Assembly: GCA_036924085.1 (NCBI GenBank)
Contig: JAVGWX010000011.1
Coordinates: 30,462,886 to 30,526,885 of the forward strand
Length of the DNA stretch: 64,000 nucleotides
Source: Ariolimax columbianus
Taxonomy: Eukaryota > Mollusca > Gastropoda > Stylommatophora > Arionidae
Direction: 5' to 3'
Part shown: positions 23,100-33,440 of the stretch, one piece after another
How the letters are laid out: each line of letters opens with the position of its first letter
Position numbering within the stretch: the first letter of the stretch is position 1
Notes under the pieces: model-generated
Told to the model about the DNA's origin: nothing
Databases searched by the model: none
What the model saw: only the letters and a program-made list of their open reading frames with translations
Translations under genes and position numbers: made by a program

Positions 23100-23525
23100 G
23101 TTGTGCGAGATCCATCGGAAGCTTTAAGACAAGGACTGATCTGTCGGTGTTCAGCAAGGCTAGGAGTAGCTCATTTGATGCTGCGCCGATAATCAGCAGC
23201 TTTCAGCACACGTTCGCGGGCAAAGTTTTCATGAACTTCTTTGACGCAGTACTTGTTTAAGGTGATGAAGGCTGTGAGATCGTCTGGTTGTCTAGCAAAG
23301 CTCGAGTGACAAGTGAAATGCAATGTGTGGTGTGAGTGGGTGCTGGGGGACTGACTGCCTTTGAAATAGATGTGATTGTGGCAATCAGATTTGCATAGTC
23401 AGCATCAATGTTGGTGTCGATAAAAACGCCGAGCTGCTTGCTAGCTGCGAGGGTGGTAGCAATCGAGGGGTCAAAGATCGTTTCTGGATCTCGATTTAAT
23501 GACTGCTGCTGAAACTTTACAAGTT
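23100..23525 (-). pseudogene. LINE-C upstream segment (endonuclease-reverse transcriptase linker)
   Basis: The minus strand reads FDPSIATTLAASKQLGVFID, TNIDADYANLIATITSIS and, in a shifted frame, DDLTAFITLNKYCVKEVHEN then FARERVLKAADYRR. It resembles the segment of LINE ORF2 upstream of the reverse transcriptase but has no diagnostic catalytic motif. Its position and strand fit it being the missing upstream part of the LINE-C copy at 18965-20228, separated from it by the arrays at 20229-23092. Membership in the same copy is inference. Confidence 0.5.
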
Positions 23526-23552
23526 TTAGATCAAAGTGGAAACGTTTAAGGT

Positions 23553-23555
23553 CAA

Positions 23556-23586
<31 letters not shown>

Positions 23587-23623
23587 TGTATGTATGTATG
23601 TATGTATGTATGCATGTATGTAA
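23553..23623. repeat. (TATG)n microsatellite
   Basis: About 17 TATG units with one C substitution, leading directly into the adjacent minisatellite. Confidence 0.95.
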
Positions 23624-23625
23624 AA

Positions 23626-25050
23626 GATGAAAGGTCTAACATGTATATATAAGATGAAAGGTCAAACATGTATGTATAAGATGAAAGGTCAAACATGTAT
23701 ATAAAAGATGAAAGGTCAAACATGTATCTATAAGAAGAAAGGTCAAACATGTATTAAAAGAAGAAAGGTCAAACATGTATCTATAAGAAGAAAGGTGAGA
23801 CATTATGAAAGTGAAATAAGAAAGGTGAGACATTGTGTAAGTGAAATAAGAAAGGTGATACATTGTGTAAGTGAAATAAGAAAGGTGAGACATTGTGTAA
23901 GTGAAATAAGAAAGGTGATACATTGTGTAAGTGAAATAAGAAAGGTGAGACATTGTGTGAGTGAGAGAAGAATGATACATTGTGTAAGTGAAATAAGAAA
24001 GGTGAGACATTGTGTAAGTGAAATAAGAAAGGTGAGACATTGTGTAAGTGAAATAAGAAAGGTGATACATTGTGTAAGTGAAATAAGAAAGGTGAGACAT
24101 TGTGTAAGTGAAATAAGAAAGGTGAGACATTGTGTAAGTGAAATAAGAAAGGTGATACATTGTGTAAGTGAAATAAGAAAGGTGAGACATTGTGTAAGTG
24201 AAATAAGAAAGGTGAGACATTGTGTGAGCGAGAGAAGAATGATACATTGTGTAAGTGAAATAAGAAAGGTGAGACATTGTGTGAGTGAGAGAAGAATGAT
24301 ACATTGTGAAAGTGAAATAAGAAAGGTGATACATTGTGTGAGTGAGAGAAGAATGATACATTGTGTAAGTGAAATAAGAAAGGTGAGACATTGTGTGAGT
24401 GAGAGAAGAATGGTGAAGCATTATTTAAGTGAAATAAGAAAGGTGAGACATTGTGTGAGCGAGAGAAGAATGATACATTGTGTAAGTGAAATAAGAAAGG
24501 TGAGACATTGTGTGAGCGAGAGAAGAATGATACATTGTGTAAGTGAAATAAGAAAGGTGAGACATTGTGTAAGTGAAATAAGAAAGGTGAGACATTGTGT
24601 GAGTGAGAGAAGAATGATACATTGTGTAAGTGAAATAAGAAAGGTGAGACATTGTGTAAGTGAAATAAGAAAGGTGAGACATTGTGTGAGCGAGAGAAGA
24701 ATGATACATTGTGTAAGTGAAATAAGAAAGGTGAGACATTGTGTGAGCGAGAGAAGAATGATACATTGTGTAAGTGAAATAAGAAAGGTGAGACATTGTG
24801 TGAGCGAGAGAAGAATGATACATTGTGTAAGTGAAATAAGAAAGGTGAGACATTGTGTGAGTGAGAGAAGAATGGTGAAGCATTATTTAAGTGAAATAAG
24901 AAAGGTGATACATTGTGTAAGTGAAATAAGAAAGGTGAGACATTGTGTAAGTGAAAGAAGAAAGGTGAGACATTGTGTAAGTAAAATACGAAGGGTGAGA
25001 AATTGTGTCGGTAAAAGATGAAAGTTAAGACATTATGTAAGCGTTTTGGG
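23626..25050. repeat. 27/30-bp minisatellite
   Basis: The first 160 bp carry 27-bp units with AAAGATGAAAGGTCAAACAT; from 23790 the main unit is 30 bp (AAGTGAAATAAGAAAGGTGA then GACATTGTGT), mixed with a 27-bp variant (GAGTGAGAGAAGAATGATAC then ATTGTGT). About 47 units. Both strands give frames over 400 codons, which are repeat by-products. Confidence 0.97.
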
Positions 25051-25085
25051 AAAGATGCAATATTACTCATTATAATCCCCAAAAA

Positions 25086-25373
25086 CCAGTTTAGTAAAGT
25101 AAAGTAAAGTAACCCATAGCATTACTGCCGTAGGGGTTTGAGGTGTTAGCGATCTCACATTTTAAAGGCTCGGCTATATGAGGGCGGTAGCCATCTCTTC
25201 TCCCTCGCCGCTTTTACTTCCCGGACTGAACCGGTACCCATTTAAGGCTGGGTCGACCCGGGAGCCATTGCGGTCTGAAAAAAACATTACCGTCTCCACT
25301 GGGGAATGAACCCAGGACCACTCAGATGCGAAGCCAGCGCGTTAACCACTGCGCTACGCGGCTCCCAGTTTAG
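25086..25373 (-). mobile_element. SINE-G, tRNA-derived, with target-site duplication
   Basis: On the minus strand from about 25366 the head reads like tRNA-Ala(CGC): box A TAGCGCAGTGGTTAACGCG, anticodon loop TTCGCAT, box B GGTTCATTCC. It is followed by a body containing GGGTCGACCCAGCCTTAAAT and an (ACTTT)n tail. CCAGTTTAG occurs on both sides (25086-25094 and 25365-25373), a 9-bp target-site duplication. Transcription would be by RNA polymerase III from the internal boxes. Box B has one change from GGTTCGATCC. Not a functional tRNA gene, since body and tail follow. Confidence 0.85.
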
Positions 25374-25914
25374 CCAGATTGTATTGCCCTTTTCCGACTT
25401 CCATTACCTCCAAAAAATGTGTTTTTTAAATTAATTTTTTTTTTTTAATGACATAAAAAACACATATTTGAACGGACGAGGAGAAAGTTTGGTGTTGTTT
25501 GTATGTAATAGGGTCCCGTTTTTGCAGTTACCGAAATTTCGATTTCCTACGTTTAAAAAGCACTTTAATTTGCACAAATCTTTCTGTAGGTTAGAAAGCG
25601 TTAAGATAGAACACGGGCATGCATTTAACAGTCGCTAGTTATAACATTTAGACAACCTGTGTGAATCAATCCCATTATCTACTTACATTTTGAAATACAA
25701 ATTTTCTGAGATAATATTCACTTTAGTATATTATTAACCGATTTAACCAGTTTTGGCATATGTTGTTATTTTTGTTGTTATTCCATAGCTGCTGAGTAAG
25801 TCTAATCTTGACAGCCCAATGCCCTTCTTATATAGAGACACGTTTTCTTCATTTGTTTGACTTCTCCGTACAGTGTTTTGGCAAATGTTGCAGTTTATTT
25901 GATCTGACCCTGAA
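25374..25914. other. No gene recognised
   Basis: AT-rich sequence between the SINE and the inverted array, without other features. Confidence 0.4.
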
Positions 25915-26176
25915 TAATATTGACCTATCAGTATATTACGCCTGAATCTGGCTAACATTTTTCGATCAGTATATTTTGCCAGATCCTGCTCAACATTGTC
26001 CGATCAGTATATTTTGTCTAACCCAAATTAACATCGTTCTATCAGTATATTTTGCCTGATCCAAATTAACATTGTCGGATCAGTATATTTTGCCTGACCC
26101 AAATTAACATTGTCGAATCAATATTTTTGCCTGACCTTGACTAAAATTATCCGATCAGTATGTATGCCTGATCAGG
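25915..26176 (-). repeat. 38-bp repeat, about 6 units, minus orientation (DR-E type)
   Basis: Units of 38 bp that in reverse complement read CAGGCAAAATATACTGATCG then GACAATGTTAATTTGGGT. The same motif occurs in the opposite orientation from 26399. Probably the array part of another DR-E element in reverse orientation. Confidence 0.9.
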
Positions 26177-26398
26177 CACTAGTCTAGTCTTCTCGGTGTA
26201 GGATGAAGACGAAAGCGACAAAAAAGATGGAAAACAGTTTAAGAAATTAGGATACGGGAAGAAAGACACGAATCAGGACAAGAATTGAAGAAAGACAAGA
26301 AAGAATACATTTCAGAACGAAAGACAGTGTAAACAGAGTGCACACACACACACACACACAACAAACAATGAATTCAACGAAAGAATGAGAAAGGAAGA

Positions 26399-26979
26399 CT
26401 AACGTCTGGTCAGGCAAAATATACTGATTAGACATGTCAGTCAGGATCAGGTAAAATATACTGATTAGACATGTCAGTCAGGATCAGGCAAAATATACTG
26501 ATTAGACATGTCAGTCAGGATCAGGCAAAATATACTGATTAGACATGTCAGTCAGGATCAGGCAAAATATACTGATTAGACATGTCAGTCAGGATCAGGC
26601 AAAATATACTGATTAGACGTGTCAGTCAGGATCAGGCAAAATATACTGATTAGACATGTCAGTCAGGATCAGGCAAAATATACTGATTAGACATGTCAGT
26701 CAAGATCAGGTAAAATATACTGGCCAAGACCCTCACCTTGGCTGTTTTCATGGCAGCCTGGCTAACAAGGTGAGAGATCGACGTGATCCCCTTAGTAGTG
26801 AGCCACACACAGATGAGGTCAAGCAAAACAGAACCGCCCTGATCAGAACGCTCGGGATGTGAGCAAACCGACGACAAACCTCCACCGACAAACCTCCACC
26901 GACAAACCTCCACTTATCGTCCTTTCAGGGCGCACAACAGAGTTATCTCACTCATTGTGGATATTGAACAACAACAACG
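26399..26979 (+). mobile_element. DR-E copy 1: dispersed element with internal 37-bp array
   Basis: Starts TAACGTCTGGTCAGGCAAAA, then about eight 37-bp units (CAGGCAAAATATACTGATTA then GACATGTCAGTCAGGAT) to 26725, then a body (GGCTGTTTTCATGGCAGCCT, GGCTAACAAGGTGAGAGATC, CGGGATGTGAG) and the end CTCATTGTGGATATTGAAC followed by (AAC)n. The same order, with a different number of units, is found at 51955-52372 and 62240-62620, and partial copies at 37770-38045, 39240-39296 and 49795-49915. No protein is encoded, so it is non-autonomous; the (AAC)n tail suggests retroposition. A short (AC)n microsatellite lies upstream at 26340-26361. Confidence 0.8.
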
Positions 26980-27625
26980 AAAGAATAAGCTATAGGTATG
27001 AAAGACTGCAGAAAGTAAGGAAAGACAGAAGGAATGAAGGACACATGAGAATAACAAAGAAGAACGAAAGACAATATCAAAGAACAGACACAAGTGAATT
27101 GTAACATAACCTGCATTAATTAATGCAAACATACCCCCAGAAACCTTTAAACCGGTTTCCAGAAACTGGTTCGCAAGGCTACACTTGGCACATACGTTAC
27201 ATGTAACATGCATTTCCCTCCCTACAGACTACAAACACGGTTGTCCACCGTCGCCGGTTTTTTAAGGTTTATTTCGGTTAGTATGTCCTAAAATAAACAT
27301 TTAGCACGCATTGCCGAAAATCATCTAAATCTTTAAAAATCGGTTATCTGTGCAAGACGAATTAAGTCAACATTATGGACGTAGAAGCTTCCAGTCAGGG
27401 AACTCACTTTTGCGTTTAATTTTTTCGGTCACTGAATCATCTAAGAAATTGGCAGCGACTTGAAACAATAAACGCAGACACATCTGGGGATTTATTTAGG
27501 TGAAATAAGTGAGCATGACTAGAAATACTGCTGGTAATACGTAATAAAAACACGAATGTTTAAGATATATACTGCTTTTGATATTTTCGAAGTGGTGATA
27601 ATTAGTCCTTTAAGGATCGGAAAGT
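26980..27625. other. No gene recognised
   Basis: No motif or repeat that I can support in this stretch. Confidence 0.4.
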
Positions 27626-27770
27626 TATATGTGTCGGACCGAGAGGTGCAAATATCGCAGTCAAGCTGTAAACTAGTTCTCCGGACTATTTCCTGCTGCT
27701 TGCAAAGCCATGTTCACGGCTTGGTAGCGGGAGATTGAGAATGAACGCAAAAGAAGAAGAAGAAGAAGGA
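27626..27770 (+). mobile_element. SINE-A, copy 1
   Basis: Contains the SINE-A core GTGTCGGACCGAGAGGTGCA, AATATCGCAGTCAAGCTGTA, then GCTTGGTAGCGGGAGATTGA and a (GAA)n tail. Other copies lie at 30150, 41700, 42680, 44325, 46432, 46950, 55450 and 62745. No coding capacity; 5' part truncated here. Confidence 0.8.
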
Positions 27771-27789
27771 GCGGATAGACCCATGGCTC

Positions 27790-28270
27790 TGTCATGAGTA
27801 CATTTAGGCTTACCTTACGACCCGGTTTGAAGGTATGGTCCAGGCCATTTTGTCCCAGTTATTTTGAAAAGAAAGAAACTGCCGAATATACAGGAATCCA
27901 AAAAGTGCAGCCTCAGGAAATGACAATTAGACAACACAAAAACCAGACTTTAAACTGGTCTAGTTCGCAGCGATGAATCTTATTTTATTGTAGCGGTGGT
28001 TGCAAAAGGTTTTTGGTCTGCAAACTTTACAATTTGGAAAAAAATACAAGCGGTGAAGAAAAATAGATACAACTATTCAGTCATTTCAAAGAGAATAACA
28101 TTTCATTGCCACATTTTGTCCAAATTAAAGAATATATTTTCAGCCTGCCAGGCACATCTGCACCTGTTGAACGGATATTCTCAATAATGAATAATATGCA
28201 GTCTGAAGAAAAAGGTAGAATGGCTGAACCACTGTAGAAGCTTGATTGCGCTGCAAAGTTCATTGTAAAC
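27790..28270 (+). pseudogene. hAT-family transposase C-terminal remnant
   Basis: At 28085-28240 the plus strand reads NISLPHFVQIKEYIFSLPGT immediately followed by SAPVERIFSIMNN, the conserved PxxSAPxERxFS block of the hAT dimerisation region, then QSEEKGRMA and a stop. hAT transposases cut and paste DNA; this tail mediates dimer formation. The rest of the protein is decayed or missing, and the upstream boundary is uncertain because only scattered similarity is seen from 27790. Confidence 0.75.
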
Positions 28271-28576
28271 TAAATTTTCGAAAAAAACTAATTTTTAAAG
28301 AAATCTCACACTAGTGATAATATTAATAACTTTTAAATAATAAGTTATGTTCAGATATAAAAAATACAAATGATTACTACATAATTGTTGTTGTCTGTTA
28401 ACCATTCTACTTAGCATTTTTGAATCATAAGTACTTAGTTGAACATACGTCCCTCTTTCTAACATCGCATATAATACGCTCGCTTTCTGTTCCAAGCAAA
28501 CTCTCGAAATTGTCGCGGTTTGAGAAAACATATATTATGGTCAGTCTAAGCATATTGTAAAAAGCAATTACGAAAG
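28271..28576. other. No gene recognised
   Basis: AT-rich spacer between the hAT remnant and a LINE-A copy. Confidence 0.4.
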
Positions 28577-29055
28577 GTTGTATTCGAGACAAGCATTTGC
28601 GTTATTTCTGTTCTCCCGTATGGGTTCAGAAACTTGGACCCTGCTTAAACAGGACATATCAAGACTCGTTGCTTTTCATATACGCAACCAGCGACGCCTC
28701 CTCGGTACCCAGTGGTTCGATCTTGTCCGTAATTTCGAGGTGTCTGTAATGACGAGTCTTCTCTCCATCTCGGACACTCTGGTCCGCCGACGCCTGTCTT
28801 GGTTTGGTCACGTGGAAGTACCGGCTCACCAGAAAATGTCCAAGTCTGAAATGTGTAACAACGGTCTCAACCAGCCGGCTGGAGGCGTGACAGGGGCTGT
28901 CCCCGTTCTACATGGCTCCGTCAGATAGCAGTCTCTCGTTCGGTATTGAACGAGGTTTGGCTACAAGCCTCTGCGGTTTGACATGGTAGTGGTCGATCGA
29001 CGCAACGGGCCCTAGATGCCTAGGCGAACATTATTAGTATTATTATTTACTTTAT
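28577..29055 (+). pseudogene. LINE-A copy 3: C-terminal region and 3' end
   Basis: The plus strand reads GSETWTLLKQDISRLVAFHI, RNQRRLLGTQWFDLVRNFEV and DTLVRRRLSWFGHVEVPAHQ, then a stop and the LINE-A 3' end (CGCAACGGGCCCTAGATGCC) with an (ATT)n tail. A single copy of the RRRLSxFGHV block is present, unlike the copy at 33785-34945. The reverse transcriptase core is missing. Confidence 0.85.
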
Positions 29056-29186
29056 GCGGGAAAAAACTGTCCAAAACGCGCACACATGCTGTCATGGAGC
29101 ATGGCCAACTCTTTATATTCTAAAGACGGCCATGCATAGAAGGAAAGGTTTTATAAATAAAACAATAAAGAATGAACATTAAATAA

Positions 29187-29288
29187 GTTGTGAAGGATAG
29201 GTGGAAATTATGTTGTGAAGGATAGGTGGAAATTATGTTGTGAAGGATAGGTGGAAATTATGTTGTGAACGATTGGTGGAAATTATGT
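29187..29288. repeat. 25-bp tandem repeat x4
   Basis: Unit GTTGTGAAGGATAGGTGGAA plus ATTAT, four copies with few changes. Confidence 0.95.
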
Positions 29289-29299
29289 TTAAGATAGTT

Positions 29300-29545
29300 A
29301 CAGCACCGTTGCTAGACGTCATTAGGAAACCAAATGTTTCGGCCGCGTGACAAACACCAGATAGTATCCCGCAGAAAGCAATGCTATACAGAGGATACAA
29401 AGCCAAAAGGCATCCAACGCAAAAGATGGACAGCATAAATAACAGAAGCAGTGAAGCTTCCCTTGTTTCAGGAACATACTAGGGCCCGGTAAAGACACCA
29501 GTTCATGGCCTGACGCTGAATGGTACAAATAGGATAAAAGCGGAA
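29300..29545 (+). repeat. Dispersed repeat DR-F, copy 1
   Basis: About 245 bp similar to 45950-46205 in the same orientation: CAGATAGTATCC, GAAAGCAATGCT, GATACAA, GGGCCCGGT, CATGGCCTGACGCTGAATG-type blocks in the same order. No coding capacity seen. Probably a mobile element fragment. Confidence 0.7.
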
Positions 29546-29756
29546 AGAAGACGTAGAAAGTTACAATTAAAACCTGATGATGTTTGAACGCTAATTAGGT
29601 CAGTTTCTCCTAGATCGTCCTTCAAGAAACGAACAAAAACAAGTCTAAAGCGTTTCATGGCCTCAATAGAGGTGAGAGCAGCTCGGAGAACCAGTAGATT
29701 GTACACGTAAGGGAACAAGCAACGAAACATCGACAAGAGGATATCATTTAAAGGTC

Positions 29757-30015
29757 AATTGTGGAACATTATGTAAGCTGCTGGTGGACAAAGTAACATT
29801 ATGTTAGTAATTGATTGAAAGTGAAACATTATGTAAGCGATTGATCGAAAGTGTAACATTATGTAAGCTAATGACCAAAATTGTAACATTATGTAAGCTA
29901 TTGGCCGAAAGCATAACATTGTGTAAGCTATTGGCCGAAAGTGTAACATTATGTAAACTATTGATCGAAATTGTAACATTATGTAAGCAATTGGTCGAAA
30001 GTGTAACATTATGGG
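29757..30015. repeat. 30-bp tandem repeat, about 8.5 copies
   Basis: Unit GTGTAACATTATGTAAGCTA then TTGGCCGAAA with substitutions. Divisible by three, so both strands read open. Confidence 0.95.
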
Positions 30016-30149
30016 AATTGATGCCGTCAAAGTGGTTACTGACGCTAGTGTGTTCTGTTCGGAACTGAAAGATGAGAGTTTGGTCTCTTTCTGGAGTTCG
30101 TTAATGTCATCATTTCCTTTTGGCTTTGATATTTCGCTACATTCACTGC

Positions 30150-30300
30150 AAGCCTTCTTCGCCGTTCGATTTCAAATTTCTGCTACCAAGCTGTAATCCG
30201 TTGAGCGGAATGCGTTGTGTCGGTAGTTTGCAGCTTACTTGGAATATTTTCACATTTCGGTCCGACACATTCGACTTTAAATCAAGGAAACATTGCATTT
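30150..30300 (-). mobile_element. SINE-A, copy 2
   Basis: Reverse complement carries TGTGTCGGACCGAAATGTGA, a diverged core, CGCATTCCGCTCAACGGATT, ACAGCTTGGTAGCAG and a short end. It lacks the long (GAA)n tail and the distal 5' part. Confidence 0.7.
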
Positions 30301-30760
30301 GATAATGGAGCAGGCGGGAAGGCCAGCCGCTGATTTCTACAGATATAATGTGACTAGAGCGAGGTTCCGCAAAGGGCATGCTACATGATGATGATAGCTA
30401 AAAGTTATGTAATTTATATTATACTCTATTGTCTAGACGCTGAGGACAACTTTTACTGCCTTGAACTTATTAAAAACTAAACAACACTTTTATTTCAAGG
30501 GACGGTAATATTGAAAACGTTGTGCAGTTTGCACGTGAGTCAACAAAGATTCTTTACTAAAAAGAAAGATCTGTATTTGCAAAAGCATATTTGCAGTTCA
30601 TGTTGCCCCAGTCATGCACTCAACATATATAATTTAAAACAGTTTGACTCTCCGATTCAAAATTCGCTTACCTGCGTGTAGAACCGATTATTTCTACATA
30701 ATTAACTGTACCTGGTCAGAGACGACCCATGTAATGCGCTGAACCATAGTCGACAGATTT
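30301..30760. other. No gene recognised
   Basis: No support for any feature; sequence is AT-rich. Confidence 0.4.
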
Positions 30761-31028
30761 AAGAACGTTTTGTTGTTTGCGTTCGCCTTATTTCTCTATT
30801 CCCCTAGGCGATGTGCGTTGTACTGTAGTTTTTATTTTGCACCTGTCGGCTCAGTGCATCCGACTTCAGCTAGCATTTTATGTAAGGACATGCTTCCTCC
30901 TGAATTTTCTAAGGTTTTGCTTCCCCGGTGTAACGGCCGCTGCTGTGATGGGGATCGAACCCAGCACCTTCTGGTTGTGAGCCGTGTCACGTAACCACTA
31001 GCCCACGCCGTCCCCATAATAACGTTTT
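30761..31028 (-). mobile_element. SINE with tRNA-like head, subtype 2, with target-site duplication
   Basis: On the minus strand from 31015: box A GGGCTAGTGGTTACGTG, box B GGTTCGATCCC, i.e. a full tRNA-like head, then AAATGCTAGCTGAAGTCGGA and GCCGACAGGTGCAAA, which is the SINE-A core, and a distinct 3' module ending AAATAAGGCGAACG. The flanks AAGAACGTTTT (30761-30771) and AATAACGTTTT (31018-31028) are an 11-bp target-site duplication with one mismatch. The 3' module recurs at 45545-45640. Confidence 0.85.
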
Positions 31029-31084
31029 AAAATACATTATGTTTTCTCCTAAGACCGGCACAAGTTTGTTATTTTGCTATTTCT

Positions 31085-31420
31085 GCTATTTGTTAAACGT
31101 AAATACGAGAAAGAATTAAAACAGCCATTGAACCCGTTGAAGTCCTCTTGGCAGCGGTCACAAGACGGAAACTCACGTGATACGGCCCCATGTCGAGATC
31201 AAACGGTCTTGCAAATACGATCCTGCAGTGAAAGGTGCAATACAGGCGAAAAAGCGGTCGTACCAAAAGGAGATGGGAAGACAACATAAAAGAATGGACT
31301 AATCTCCGAGGAAGCACAGGCAGCGGTCGCTCACAGAAAGGGGTAGCGTGGAGTTGAAAGGGTGTCTTCATGTGTGCCCCAACGACCTCAACGGTTCCAG
31401 GATGATTTGTCTTGAGACAT
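31085..31420 (+). pseudogene. LINE-B copy 3: C-terminal region
   Basis: The plus strand, with frame changes, reads AVTRRKLTWYGPMSRSNGLA, NTILQ, then RRWEDNIKEWTNLRG and a CAPTTST terminus. Same order as 10605-11075 and 17345-18005. Only the last third of the reverse transcriptase protein is left. Confidence 0.8.
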
Positions 31421-31639
31421 ATGGTGTGTATGTCTGTTAGTGACCAGTGTTAGATTGTTTTCGCTTGATCAGTTTTTGCCTAAATGTATTATATTTTTGC
31501 AATGCAAAACTCAATTTGTTCTCTGTACAACATATGCTGTTGAATTTATAACATGTGTGTGTATGTGCAGTTTGAGAACTCGTTGCGCTCGCTAATGTTG
31601 AGTTATTAGGGAACCTGTCCTTGGTATAAAAAACAATTT

Positions 31640-32115
31640 TGCCATTTCACTCCCCTAAAGGTCACACATTGTACAAAGTGACGTTTGAGGTCTTTCATTT
31701 GGGTCGTAAATTGTGCTAGATATGTTTGAGACCGCATGATTTCACTCCCCTCCAGGTTTTAAACTGTGCTAGTGATGTTTGAGATCGCATGATTTCACTC
31801 CCCTTCAGGTGTTAAATTGAGGTAGAGATGTTTGAGGCCGCACAATTTAATTCCCCCACAGGTCGTAAATTGTGCTAGAGATGTTTGAGGCCGCACAATT
31901 TCATTCCCCCAAAGGTCGTAAATTGTGCTAGAGATGTTTGAGGCCGCACAATTTCATTCCCCCAAAGGTCGTAAATTGTGCTAGAGTTGTTTAAGGCCTT
32001 GCAATTTCACTCTCATTAAGAACGTATTTTGTGCCTAATAATGTTTAAAGAGGCCCCGCTATTCCACTCACGTCAGGCTCTCATCTTGTACCAGCGATGT
32101 TTAAAATGGTCTTAC
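31640..32115. repeat. 53-bp tandem repeat, about 8 units
   Basis: Unit contains GGTCGTAAATTGTGCTAGAG, ATGTTTGAGGCCGCACAATT and TCATTCCCCCAAA. The central units (31808-31990) are nearly identical, with a 53-bp spacing (31861, 31914); both edges are degenerate. Confidence 0.93.
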
Positions 32116-32694
32116 TCTAATCAACTCCAGCTCGTATATTGTGCGAGTTTCCCGGCACCGACACGTAAATGGCTACCTAACGTACTGTTATCGATGGAAG
32201 AAGTTACTCTGGCCCTCTTACCTCATAATAATGTGCTATGTAGTCGCTAATACTTCATCCCTAACCACAGTCTCTGCTATGGGATTACCTTGACCTTTTC
32301 AGTAGCCTCATCTTTCCCGTAACCCGAAGAGGCTATGGGAGCATCACATCTCACTACTGCTTGCTCAACGCGTGAGTGATGTAACTTGGGCATATTTCTA
32401 ATCGGACGGGTCGAACCCTCTCCCGGTAGAGTGATCACGTATCGATCCAGTATTTGTGCTTAGTTTTATTTTTGTTTTCCCGTTCCTCCTGTCTTCACGC
32501 GGTGTTGTTTTCTTCTGGTCTGCGAAGTGCTGGTGCTGCAGCGCTTTCCGAAACCGCAGTGTGTCTAAAACCTTCAGCGATAGGGCAACCCTATGTGCAT
32601 AGGGGATGTGGATAGCCATCCTCAGTGCAGTGGCTGTGTTCCTTCCATATTTTGCTGTGTTAGGATGACCTGCATCATTTTATTATTTAGTTTA
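32116..32694. other. No gene recognised
   Basis: No motif; a minus-strand frame of about 70 codons near 32400-32620 has no recognisable feature. Confidence 0.4.
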
Positions 32695-32915
32695 TTTAAT
32701 TTCAACACCATCTAATTCCATTCGATTCACGTGCCGTCTCCACAACGTAGGTATGCTGCAGTGGTCCTCCAATATCCCCTGTCTGTTGTCTTGACAGTAC
32801 ACTCTGTCATTAGTCCATCTATGGATGTAGCCTTCCCACTTATAGCGCTGTTCGCCTCTTATCCGCTCACATTCAGCCATCCCTTCCAGTATTGTTTCCT
32901 TCCTAGAGAATCGTG
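32695..32915 (-). pseudogene. Probable LINE C-terminal fragment
   Basis: The minus strand reads KETILEGMAECERIRGEQRY, KWEGYIHRWTNDRV and, near the end, LWRRHVNRM. This resembles the IL.G...G.RSRGRQR..W.DNI..WT and WR..V blocks at the end of several LINE families. Short and without the reverse transcriptase core. Confidence 0.5.
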
Positions 32916-32919
32916 TCGT

Positions 32920-33095
32920 TCAATTGACCTAAATATTTGACTTGACCTAAATATTTGACTTGACCTAAATATTTGACTTGACCTAAATATATTACTTGAC
33001 CTAATTATTTCAATACCTAAATATTTTCATCATCATCATGTAGCATGTCTAAATATTTGACTTGACCTAAATATGTGACTTGACCTAAATATGTA
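32920..33095. repeat. 18-bp tandem repeat, interrupted
   Basis: Unit CTTGACCTAAATATTTGA, about nine copies with an insertion containing CATCATCATCAT at 33029-33045. Confidence 0.93.
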
Positions 33096-33214
33096 ATGTC
33101 TGTCAAACGTTCTGCACTCATGCCTGCTCTCTACAGGACATCATTATTTGTTTGTTTCTTTGTACACAGTCAGGCGACACTTTCTTTTTGTTTCTCCAAA
33201 TTTCGAGGCCGCCT

Positions 33215-33440
33215 ATTCTGTTTTTCAACTGTTCATTGTCCATGTTTCTGCAGTATAACAATGTTGAATATATATATAACTTTCGACGAATCCCATTTTT
33301 ATTGTATTGTATTTCTGTCTAGATGTCGATACACACCTGACCATGTTAAATAAGATTTTCGTCATACCTATTCTCTTCGGCACTTTCCTCTCACATCTAC
33401 CATCACTTGAAATGATCAATCCCTGAAACGACACCGTGTA
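33215..33440 (-). pseudogene. LINE reverse transcriptase C-terminal fragment
   Basis: The minus strand reads FQGLIISSDGRCERKVPKRI, GMTKILFNMVRC and YIQHCYTAETWTMNS, corresponding to YLGSxISxDGRC...RI..AK..F and LLYGCETWTMN. The substitutions in key positions show decay. Flanked by a satellite upstream (33608) and a short array downstream. Confidence 0.7.

Noticed and set aside
23708..25082. Open frames of more than 430 codons on both strands
   Set aside because: They coincide exactly with a 27/30-bp array whose unit length is a multiple of three and which lacks stops in these frames. No start context, domain or unique sequence supports a protein.
25302..25366. Functional tRNA-Ala gene
   Set aside because: The tRNA-like part continues into a SINE body and (ACTTT)n tail and is bordered by target-site duplications, and box B is altered.
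30951..31015. Functional tRNA gene
   Set aside because: Boxes A and B are good but the anticodon stem does not pair well and the sequence continues into a SINE body with target-site duplications.
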